64,000 bases of DNA from Microbacterium sp. NIBRBAC000506063 (lineage in GTDB: Bacteria > Actinomycetota > Actinomycetes > Actinomycetales > Microbacteriaceae), in NCBI RefSeq assembly GCF_017968845.1, contig NZ_CP072876.1:1798001-1862000 (forward strand), given 5' to 3'. The notes under the pieces were generated by a model. It did not search any database. It had not been told where the DNA came from and saw only the letters and a list, made by a program, of their open reading frames with translations. The position numbers and the translations under genes were made by a program. Positions 31,226 through 39,024 of this stretch are shown piece by piece; within the stretch, counting starts at the first letter, position 1, and every line of letters starts with the position of its first letter.

Positions 31226-34200
31226 ATGTCTCGCCTGTCTCGCGGGCTGGCCGCATCCGTGGTGTGCGCTGTCGCCGCCACCGCGCTGCTGACCGCACCG
31301 GCCGCGGCCGCCGACGAAGAGTTCGGCATCCGCATCAACGAAGTCGTCTCCGACGGGGGAAGCCCCGACGACTGGATCGAGTTCTACAACCACTCGGACG
31401 CCGCCGTCGACCTGAGCGGTTACATCGTGCAGGACGAGAGCGACAAGAACCCGTACACGTTCCCCGACGGGACCGTCGTCCAGCCGGGCGACTACCTCGT
31501 GATCGACACGCTCACGGGCGGCGTCGGCGACTTCGACTTCGGGCTCGGCAGGGGAGACTCCGTGCGCCTGTTCGCCCCGGGCGATGCGAACGGCGAGACG
31601 CCGATCCTCCAGACCACGTGGCCGGCCGGCACGCACGCCTTCCCCAGCTGGGGCGCGCAGGAGGTCGACGGCGAACTGGTCTGGTCGATGACCGCCGAGG
31701 CCACCAAGGGCGCGGCGAACATCTTCGCCTCCGGCGGCGGGGAGGTCCCGGCATCCGGTGTCGTCATCAACGAGATCATCTACGACCCGATCTCCGGCTA
31801 CGACAAGGACAGCGTGGAGATCTACAACGTCGGCTCCGAGACGGTCGACCTGACCGGCTGGAAGTTCTCGGACGACAACCGCGCCCGCTTCGGCGAGGCG
31901 CCCGCCGGCTTCGAGCTCGCGCCGGGCGAGTTCTTCGTCTTCGTCCAGGACACGCACTTCACCTTCGGACTCGGCAAGGGCGACGAGGTCGTGCTCTACG
32001 ACCCCTCGGGCGCGATCGTCGACGAGTACGCCTACGAGAACACCGCGCCGATCGCGGTGTGGGCGCGCTGCCCCGACGGCACCGGCGACTGGGCGCACGC
32101 GACGACGGCGACGCCCGGAGCGGCGAACGACTGCTCCCCGCCGGCCGTCCCCGGTACGGTCGTGCTGAACGAGGTCGACTCGCAGCCCTCCGACTGGGTG
32201 GAGCTGTACAACCCGGGCACCGAGCCCTTCGACATCTCCGGATACGAGCTGCGCGACAACGCCGACGACCTCGACCACCGCTGGGCGTTCCTCGAGGGCA
32301 CGATCATCGGCGCCGGCGAGTACTTCCTCGTCGAGGAGGGCGACATCGGGCTGACCGAGGGCGTGGAGACCGGCTTCGGCGTGTTCGGCATCGGCAGCGC
32401 GGATGAGATCCGCCTGTTCGACACCACGGGCACCCTGGTCGACCGCACGGGCGCCTGGACGGCGCACGCCGCGATCGGCGGCGACTTCGCCGCGGCGACC
32501 TATGCGCGCTGCCCCGACGGCATCGGCGACTTCGTCCTCGCGTACGCGACCCCGGGCGAGGGCAACCGCTGCGTCGCCCCGGATGTCGCGATCAACGAGA
32601 TCGTCTCCAACGGCGACGCCACTGACTGGGTCGAGATCTACAACTTCGGGGCCACGCCGGTCGACATCTCCGGCTGGACCGTGATGGACGAGGACCCCTT
32701 CGGTCACGCCGACCAGACCACGCCTCTGCCGGCGGACACCGTTCTCCAGCCCGGTGAGTTCTACGTCTTCGACCAGCCGCGCGACTTCGTCTTCGGGCTC
32801 GGCAACGGCGACCTGGTGACGGTGCGCGACGCGAACGGCAACACGGTCGACGAGCACCGCTACCCGGCGCACAACCCCGGCACAGGTTCGTGGAGCCGCT
32901 GCCCGGACGGCACCGGTGAGTTCGTCGGCGTCGAGGTGCGCACAAAGGGCCTCTTCAACGCCTGCGGCAACCCGGTGCGCATCAACGAGGTCGAGTCCGA
33001 CGGCGGATCGCCCGACGACTGGATCGAGCTCGTCAACCCCACGATCGACCCGCTCGACGTCTCGGGCATCGTCGTGAAGGACGAGGAGGACGACCACGCC
33101 TACGAGATCCCGGCGGGCACCGTGATCGCCCCGGGCGGCTACCTCGTGATCGAGCGCGACGAGCTGGGCTTCGGCCTGGGCGGCGGCGACTCGGTGCGCC
33201 TGTTCGAGGGCGACCGGCTCATCGACTCGACGACCTGGGGTGCCGGGCACGCGGCGACCACGTGGGGGCGCTGCCCCGACACCACGGGGCCCTTCGCGGT
33301 GACGGCGGAGCCCACCAAGGGCGCCCCGAACGTCTGCGTCGGTGAGATCCCCGTCTCGCCGTGGCCCGGTTCGGCGGAGGTGCGGGTGCTCGACCAGACG
33401 CCGACCTTCCTCGAGGACAGCTCGGGTCTGGATGTCCAGGAGACGGCCGAGGGCACGTTCCTCTGGGCCGTCGACAACGGCACCGGCACGATCTGGAAGC
33501 TCGCGGCATCCGCCGACGGCTCGGTGGAACTCGTCCCCGGCTGGGAGGACGGCAAGCGCGTGCGCTACCAGCGCGATGCGGGCAACCCCGCCGCGGCCGG
33601 GCCGGACGCCGAGGGCATCACGGTCGACGACGCCGGCTTCGTCTACGTCGTCGCCGAGCGTGACAACAGCGCGAAGAGCGTCAACGAGAACACCATCCTG
33701 AAGGTGGATCCGGATGCCACGGCATCCGACCTCGTCGCCATCGCCGAGTGGGACATCACCTCCCTCCTCCCGCCGGTCGGCGCCAACCTCGGTGCCGAGG
33801 CGATCGAGTGGATCTCGGACGACGTCCTCGCCGGAAAGCTGCACGACGACAACACGGGTCTGCCCTACGCTCCGGGCGACTACCCGGGCCACGGCGATGG
33901 GCTGTTCTTCGTCGCGGTCGAGGACGGCGGTGGGCTCTTCGTCTTCGCTCTCACGAGCAGCGGTGCCACGCTCGTCGCCGAGATCGACCCCGGCCTGCCG
34001 GCGGTCATGGCTCTCGACTACGACAGTGTGCTGGGCGTGCTCTGGGCGGTCTGCGACGACGGCTGCCAGGGCGGTCGGCGCAGGTGACCCTCAACGGCAC
34101 CGACACCCCCGATGTGGAGCACTTCGCCCGCCCCGCGGGCCTTCCCGACATCAACAACGAGGGCTTCGCGACCGCGCCGGTCTCACTGTCGGTCGACGGA

Positions 34201-34766
34201 GAGCGCCCCGTGTGGTGGTTCGCCGACGGCTATACCTCGCAGTCCCTGCGCGTGGGGACGCTCCTCGGCGGCTCCGGCGGCGGCGATGACGGCGGATCGG
34301 ATGGCGGCGGCTCCGGTGGCGACGGCGGCTCGGGCGGCACCCCTCCGCTGAGCGGCGACGAGCTGACGGCCGACAACGCCGGCGACGTCGACGCACCGGC
34401 ATCCGCCGCGCGGGCGAGCGCATCGTGCTCTCGCTCGGCGCCGCCTACGCAGGTACGGCGGTCGACGTCTGGCTCTACTCCGACCCGGTGCTGATCGGCA
34501 GCGGCGTGCTCGACGCGCAGGGCCGCATCACCGTGACGATCCCGGCTGACGCCGAGCTCGGCACCCACCGGATCGCGGTCTACGACAGCGAGGGCGAGCT
34601 GCTTGGATGGACCGAGATCCAGGTGACTGCGGCAGGTTCCGGCACCGGTGAGAGGCTCCCCGACACCGGCTCGGACATCCCCTTCGGGGCGATGGCGATC
34701 GCCCTGCTGCTGCTGGCCGGCGGCGGGCTGGCCGTCCTCGTCCGGCGGCGCTCGCGGATCGGGTAG
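31226..34766 (+). CDS. LPxTG surface protein with five lamin-tail-type repeats (two frameshifts)
   Basis: About 1,180 residues. Signal peptide SVVCAVAATALLTAPAAAA. Five lamin-tail-like (LTD) beta-sandwich repeats begin near residues 33, 177, 309, 452 and 583, each with a (V/I)xNE start (INEVVSDGG; INEIIYDP; LNEVDSQP; INEIVSNGD; INEVESDGG), a WxE(I/L)YN-like strand and, in most, a Cys-containing close such as RCPDGTGDW. Residues from about 718 form an SdiA-regulated/NHL-like propeller (SSGLDVQETAEGTFLWAVDN). A Gly/Ser/Asp linker follows, then a small domain and LPDTG, hydrophobic span and RRRSRIG: a sortase signal. Breaks near 34071 (GGG) and 34400 are mended by one base each. Binding partner unknown; no sortase gene is in the window. 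Confidence 0.85.
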
Positions 34767-34778
34767 CACCGCGGTCCG

Positions 34779-34818
34779 GGTGGACTCCCGACCCTGCTCT
34801 GGCAGGGCGGGGTCCACC
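34779..34818 (+). terminator. terminator hairpin after the LPxTG gene
   Basis: GGTGGAC..CCG.CCCTGC pairs with GCAGGG.CGGG.GTCCACC around TCTG with small mismatches; no T-tract. Confidence 0.6.
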
Positions 34819-34851
34819 GTGATCGCGGCGTTTCGGCCGCGGAAATCGGAC

Positions 34852-34857
34852 TAAGCT
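34852..34857 (+). promoter_or_regulatory. -10 hexamer for 34865 gene
   Basis: TAAGCT, 7 nt before the ATG at 34865. Confidence 0.5.
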
Positions 34858-34864
34858 CGACCGC

Positions 34865-35851
34865 ATGACAGAGGCGGCACGTCGGGGTGCTTTGGCGTGC
34901 ATCACGATCGTCGTGATCCTGGCGACGGGCGCGGGCCTCGGGCTCGCCGTCGGTGACGTGCTGAGCCTCGACGCGACGTCGCGGCCCGACCTCGACGCGC
35001 CCTTGCCGCGGGACCCGGCTATGGCGTGGATGGCGCGCGGGCTCCTCGTGCTGGCACTCGCCTGGGTGCTGATCGGCATCCTCGCCGCACGCACGCAGCT
35101 CGTGCGCCGGCCCGGTGCTGCCGCGGCGCGGGCGACCTGGCTCGCCTCGACCCGCCCTGGCGCGCCCGGGAGTCGACGCTGGGCCTGCTGCGACTGGACT
35201 ACTGGCTGCTGCTGATCATCCCGGTGGCACTTCTGATCGGCACGAGGGCGATCCAGACGTCCTTCCTGTCGTGGGTGCATCTGACGGTCGTCCTGGGTAC
35301 GTGGACGGTCTTCGCGCTCGTGCTGCGGCGACTGTTCGGGCACTCCCGCTCGCCGTACCCGGTGATCGCCGCCGTCGGGGAGTCGTGGTGCTGCGCTGCA
35401 TCCTCACCCTGTTCGCCCTGTCTTTCGCCGGTCCCGGCGGCTACTGGTCCGCCTTCCTGTCCGACCCCTCGCGGCGCGTGCTGTATATCACGGTCGCCTT
35501 CGCCCTGTTCGTCTGGGTGTTCATCGCCGCCGGCTGGGCGATGTCGGTGCAGGTGGGCGTACGACGCGCGATCGGCGCGATCCTGGGTGCGGTGGGGCGG
35601 GGCTGGCCGTGCCCTCGCTCATGATCGCCCTCGTCGGGCTCGAGTGGGTGCAGACGGCGGAGGGCGATCAGTGGGGACTGCTGCCCGGTGGCCTCACGCG
35701 CGTCCTGGACATCGCCACGCATCTCGGCGTCCCTGACGAGACGCCCTGGGTCGCCTTCGGCGTCGGTGCGCTGCTCTTCGTCGTCGGTCTGCTGCTGTCG
35801 CTGCGGTGGCGGCGGGTCGAGGCGCTCCGTCCGGACTCCTACGAGATCTGA
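34865..35851 (+). CDS. polytopic membrane protein of unknown function (three frameshifts)
   Basis: After joining four frame segments the product is about 330 residues with seven or eight hydrophobic helices (ITIVVILATGAGLGLAVG; LLVLALAWVLIGILAA; YWLLLIIPVALLIGTRAI; VVLGTWTVFALVL; CILTLFALSFAGPGGYW; VAFALFVWVFIAAGWAM; GVGALLFVVGLLLSL). Breaks lie near 35160, 35385 and 35600 in G/C runs. I do not recognise a family. The leaderless start and strong preceding terminator suggest a single-gene unit convergent with yccF. Confidence 0.55.
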
Positions 35852-35855
35852 GCCG

Positions 35856-36248
35856 TCACAGCGCGCCGGCGCCGTCGCGCGTGGAGACGATCTCCTTGCC
35901 CAGCGGCATGAGCGAGATCGGCACCATCTTGAAGTCGGCGATCGCCAGCGGGATGCCGATGATCGTCAGGCACAGCGCGATGCCGGAGAAGATGTGCCCC
36001 AGCGCCAGCCACCAGCCGGCCAGGATCACCCAGATGACATTGCCGAGGAAGGAGCCCACACCGGCGGTCGGCTTGCTGACGATCGTGCGGCCGAAGGGCC
36101 AGAAGGCGTAGTTCGCGGTGCGGAACGAGGCGATCGCCCAGGGGATCGTGATGATCGGGATGCACAGCAGGATGCCGGCGACGACGTAGCCGACGAACAG
36201 CCAGAAGCCGGCGAAGATCACCCAGATGATGTTGAGCAGCGTGCGCAT
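35856..36248 (-). CDS. YccF-domain inner-membrane protein
   Basis: 130 residues made of two copies of the YccF domain: NIIWVIFAGFWLFVGYVVAG with ITIPWAIASFR, and NVIWVILAGWWLALGHIFSG with IGIPLAIADFK. Four membrane helices. Known as a small inner-membrane protein without an assigned biochemical role. Intact. Confidence 0.9.
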   Translation of the reverse strand: MRTLLNIIWVIFAGFWLFVGYVVAGILLCIPIITIPWAIASFRTANYAFWPFGRTIVSKPTAGVGSFLGNVIWVILAGWWLALGHIFSGIALCLTIIGIPLAIADFKMVPISLMPLGKEIVSTRDGAGAL

Positions 36249-36297
36249 GCTCCGATTGTCTCAATCGGATGCTGTGCGTACGCCGCACTTCCTCGTG

Positions 36298-36350
36298 GAT
36301 CTGCACAACCTCGCAGGGATTCCGGGGAACCCTGCGAGGTTGTGCAGATC
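36298..36350. repeat. perfect 21-bp inverted repeat
   Basis: GATCTGCACAACCTCGCAGG(G) and its exact complement flank an 11-nt loop. It lies between the yccF start and the point where the kinase homology begins at 36409. It could be a terminator or the scar of an insertion or deletion. Confidence 0.75.
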
Positions 36351-36408
36351 TGCGGACTACTGCGGGGCTGCGGGGGCGACTGCTCGCCGTGGCGCTGCGC
36401 GCGACGGA

Positions 36409-36920
36409 GCGCTTATCCAGAACCGGGCGGGCGCCTCCAGCGAGGTCGCCCGGATCGCCCGCGCCCAGGAGCGCGAGCTGCGCGCCTGGCTCTACGACGG
36501 CGATTCGCCCGCCGACAGCGATCTGCCCACCGACCTCCGCGACTACGGCGGGGCGCTCGAGCTCGACTACCCGGTGCGCATCGACGTCGTCTCGGCGGGC
36601 CTCTCGACCGAGCGCGCGAGCGGCGAGGTCACGGCCGCGGCCCGCGAGGCGATGCTCAACGCCGCACGGCACGCCGGCGGCGAGGTGTCGGTCTACATCG
36701 AGGGCTCGGCGACCGGGGTCGACGTGTACGTGCGCGACCGCGGCGAGGGTTTCGACCTCGACGCCGTCGACACCGACCGCTGGGGCGTGCGCGAGTCGAT
36801 CATCGGGCGGATGCGGCGCATCGGCGGCATCGCGACGGTCCGCAGCGACGAGACCGGCACCGAGGTGCACCTGCGCTACCGGGGAACGGGGCATCTGGAG
36901 GGGGAGAACGTCGTGGCTGA
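36409..36920 (+). pseudogene. sensor histidine kinase fragment (5' truncated)
   Basis: Only the end of the dimerisation helix (ALIQNRAGASSEVARIARAQ then ERELRAWLYD) and the HATPase domain remain: N-box AAREAMLNAARHAGG, G1 VRDRGEGFDLDAV, G2-like WGVRESIIGRMRRIGGIA, ETGTEVHLRY. The phospho-acceptor HDS/HDxxxQ segment and the sensor part expected upstream are missing in all frames, and homology stops abruptly at 36409. The open frame continues into the regulator, but adding one G to GGGGG at 36900-36904 creates a TGA at 36918 overlapping the next start, the usual kinase/regulator junction. No start codon with a ribosome site is evident, so it is probably not functional. Confidence 0.7.
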
Positions 36921-37572
36921 TCCGATCCGCGTCGTCATCGTCGACGACCACTCCATCTTCCGCTCGGGGCTGCGCGCCGACCTCGACGGCGTGATCGAGG
37001 TCGTGGGCGAAGCGGCGGATGTGGCATCCGCCGTCTCCGTGATCTCCGCGGCGGAGCCGGACGTCGTGCTGCTCGACGTGCACCTGCCCGGCGCCGAGGG
37101 CGACGATGCGACCGGCGGCGAGTCGGTGATCCACGGCGTCGGCGCGACTGCGACGCGGTTCCTCGCGCTGAGCGTGTCGGATGCCGCGGAGGACGTCGTC
37201 CGCGTCATCCGCGCCGGCGCCCGCGGGTACATCACGAAGGGCTCCTCGGGTGCGGAGGTGAGCCAGGCCGTGCAGGTCGTCGCCGGCGGGGACGCGGTGT
37301 TCTCGCCGCGCCTGGCGGGCTTCGTGCTCGACGCCTTCGGCGCCGTCGCGGGGGAGACGGCGGCGACCGGCGACGAGCTGGACCGGCTGTCGGCGAGGGA
37401 GCAGGAGGTCATGCGCCTCATCGCCCGCGGCTACGCCTACAAGGAGGTCGCAGCCGAGCTGTTCATCTCGATCAAGACCGTCGAGACGCATGTCTCGTCC
37501 GTGCTGCGCAAGCTGCAGCTGTCGTCGCGGCACGAGCTGACGGCGTGGGCCTCGGAGCGCCGGCTGTTGTGA
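36913..37572 (+). CDS. LuxR/NarL-family response regulator
   Basis: 219 residues, complete. Receiver domain: IRVVIVDDHSIFRSGLRADL with the acidic pair, phosphorylation Asp in VVLLDVHLPG, and YITKGSSGAEVSQAV with the conserved Lys. C-terminal LuxR helix-turn-helix: LSAREQEVMRLIARGYAYKE, VAAELFISIKTVETHVSSVL. The GTG start is preceded by GGGGGAG. Its cognate kinase is the truncated gene just upstream, so it may be orphaned or fed by another kinase. It resembles regulators paired with PspC-type sensor kinases; that link is inference. Confidence 0.88.
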   Translation: MADPIRVVIVDDHSIFRSGLRADLDGVIEVVGEAADVASAVSVISAAEPDVVLLDVHLPGAEGDDATGGESVIHGVGATATRFLALSVSDAAEDVVRVIRAGARGYITKGSSGAEVSQAVQVVAGGDAVFSPRLAGFVLDAFGAVAGETAATGDELDRLSAREQEVMRLIARGYAYKEVAAELFISIKTVETHVSSVLRKLQLSSRHELTAWASERRLL

Positions 37573-37588
37573 TGTGCCGAGCATATAG

Positions 37589-37606
37589 GCATATCGACTG
37601 ATATGC
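37589..37606 (+). promoter_or_regulatory. vapBC operator
   Basis: GCATATC-GACT-GATATGC: perfect 7-bp arms, overlapping the TATGCT hexamer (37602-37607) that precedes the antitoxin start. Well placed for autoregulation by the antitoxin or complex. Confidence 0.65.
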
Positions 37607-37607
37607 T
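37602..37607 (+). promoter_or_regulatory. -10 hexamer for vapB
   Basis: TATGCT, 7 nt before the ATG at 37615; it selects that ATG over the one at 37603, which lies inside the hexamer. Confidence 0.5.
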
Positions 37608-37614
37608 TGTATGC

Positions 37615-37908
37615 ATGAGGACGACGGTGATTCTCCCGGACGAGCTTCTTCGCCAGGCGAAAGAGGCTGCTCGCGCCGCTGATCAGACCTTCACGTCGGT
37701 GCTGGAGGAGGCGCTGCGACGCGAATTGGCCAGGCGGCTCGAAACTCGGCACGAGCCGTTCGTGCTTGTGCCGTTCTCACCGTCGCCCGGTCGGGAAGGA
37801 ACACTCCCCGGTGTCGACGTGACGAACAAGGAACAGATTCACGACATCCTCGATGAGGATGACTTCGCTGTGCAGCAGATACGCGCCTCTGAGCGGGCGG
37901 CCTCGTGA
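37615..37908 (+). CDS. VapB-type antitoxin (ribbon-helix-helix)
   Basis: 97 residues. The N-terminus MRTTVILPDELLRQAKEAA followed by ARAADQTFTSVLEEALRREL is a ribbon-helix-helix DNA-binding domain. The acidic C-terminus (IHDILDEDDFAVQ) is the expected toxin-binding tail. It overlaps the PIN-domain gene by four bases (GTGA). Codon use is slightly less G/C-rich than in neighbours, which hints at acquisition. It would neutralise the toxin and repress its own promoter at the GATATGC operator. Confidence 0.85.
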   Translation: MRTTVILPDELLRQAKEAARAADQTFTSVLEEALRRELARRLETRHEPFVLVPFSPSPGREGTLPGVDVTNKEQIHDILDEDDFAVQQIRASERAAS

Positions 37909-38334
37909 TCGCTCCTGACGTCAACATGATGCTCCACGCGCACCGCACGGATTCTCGTTTCCACGACGATGCCGCCGCCTGGCTCTCGGGGCGGTGAACG
38001 GGCCTGAGCGGCTCGGGCTCATCGACACGGTGATCGCTGGTTTCGTGCGGATCATGACGAACCCAGGGTGTACAAAGAGCCCGCCGATGTAGAGGCGACG
38101 CTGTCGTTCGTGGAGAAGCTGTTGCGGCATCCGGGAGTCACCCGGCTCGGCTCCGGGCCGCGGCACTGGGACATCTTCTCCGAGCTGTGTCGTGCGGTCG
38201 ACGCCCGAGGGAACCTCGTATCGGACGCGGCGATCGCCGCCGTTGCGATCGAGCACGGTGCGACACTGGTCTCCCTCGACCGCGACTTCGCGAAGTTTCC
38301 GGGTCTGCGTTGGGAGCTGCCCGGGAACGGGTGA
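37905..38334 (+). CDS. VapC-type PIN-domain toxin (two frameshifts)
   Basis: PIN-fold ribonuclease predicted to cleave tRNA or rRNA when free of antitoxin. The first catalytic Asp is in VIAPDVNMMLHAHR. The middle acidic residues are around EPADVEATLSFVE, and the C-terminal pair is in GNLVSDAAIAAVAIEHGATL then VSLDRDFAKFPGLRWE. Breaks near 37992 (GGGG) and 38066 (CCC) are mended by one base each to WLSGAVNGPERLGL and MTNPRVYKEPADV, giving about 143 residues. Whether it is active in the cell depends on those breaks being errors. Confidence 0.82.
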
Positions 38335-38368
38335 CCGGAGCCACCTTGCACGTGCGATCCTGGAGGGG

Positions 38369-38850
38369 ATGAAAGAAGTCCAGGGCCCTACCCCCGCCGG
38401 AACCTCCAAGCCGTACCGCTCGCTGACCGAGGCGCTGCGCGCGCACCGGATCGATCCGGTGAACCACGCGTTCATCGAGGCGATCGTCACCGCGACAGGC
38501 GTCACCTCCCTCATCGATCGCGGTCGATACATCGAGGCGATCCGCCGCGGAGAGGGGCCTCTCTGCACATCGGCAAGACGTACACGAACGGCTTCTCCGA
38601 GGACGAGGAGATCGTCGTGGGCAAGGCCGTGCTGCGCCTGCAGCCGAGCGAAGGCCGGGCGCCGTACTTCTACGTCACCCACCCGAGCGAGTACGCGCAG
38701 GCGACGACAGGCGGGGCCAAGCCCCGCGCGGCACGACGGGAGCCGACGCCGCGCGCCGCGCCCAAGCCGAAGCTGATCGAGCGTGACTACGGGGTCTGCG
38801 ACGTGTGCTTCATGGTCAAGAACGCCTCCGGCACCTGCGGCTGCGACTGA
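38369..38850 (+). CDS. hypothetical protein with C-terminal Cys cluster (frameshifted)
   Basis: About 160 residues. The N-terminal helical part reads SLTEALRAHRIDPVNHAFIE, then ATGVTSLIDRGRYIEAIRRG. The middle is HIGKTYTNGFSEDEEIVVGK, VLRLQPSEGRAPYFYVTHPS, then an Ala/Lys/Arg-rich linker and CDVCFMVKNASGTCGC, a C-x2-C...C-x-C cluster that could bind zinc. A break near 38560 in GGGG is mended to GEGASLHIGKTY. TGGAGGGG precedes the ATG. I do not recognise the family. Confidence 0.6.
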
Positions 38851-38887
38851 GTTTTTCGCCGCGCTTCGGCGGGGCGCTGCGCTGAAT

Positions 38888-38952
38888 TCTGGGACCGGTC
38901 CCAGAAACGCAGCTCGATGCGGCGTCTGATCGGGATCGAGGGGACCGGTCCC
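38888..38952 (+). promoter_or_regulatory. paired GGGACCGGTCCC palindromes upstream of pcrA
   Basis: Two identical 12-bp palindromes at 38891-38902 and 38941-38952, start-to-start 50 bp (about five helical turns). The first extends to an 18-bp palindrome TCTGGGACCGGTCCCAGA. They lie 58-72 nt or more before the pcrA -10 and could be an operator pair. Confidence 0.45.
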
Positions 38953-39009
38953 GAAAATGCCGAGTGCGGGAGTGCCCTCGGCCCGAGCGGCAACGTCGGA
39001 TGCCGCGAA

Positions 39010-39015
39010 TAGACT
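39010..39015 (+). promoter_or_regulatory. -10 hexamer for pcrA
   Basis: TAGACT, 9 nt before the ATG. The spacer GGGGAGACG may also act as a ribosome site. Confidence 0.45.
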
Positions 39016-39024
39016 GGGGAGACG

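Noticed and set aside
31325..33345. A CRISPR-like or tandem DNA repeat array
   Set aside because: The periodic similarity is at protein level (lamin-tail repeats of about 130-145 residues); the DNA repeats are not exact and have no regular spacers.
31139..33892. A roughly 917-codon open frame on the minus strand, antisense to the LPxTG protein gene
   Set aside because: The plus strand has a signal peptide, five domain repeats and a sorting signal; the minus frame is an Arg/Val/Asp-rich shadow typical of high-GC DNA.
36409..37572. A natural histidine kinase-response regulator fusion in one continuous frame
   Set aside because: The joint lies in GGGGG at 36900-36904; one added G produces the usual stop overlapping the regulator start, and the regulator has its own ribosome site.
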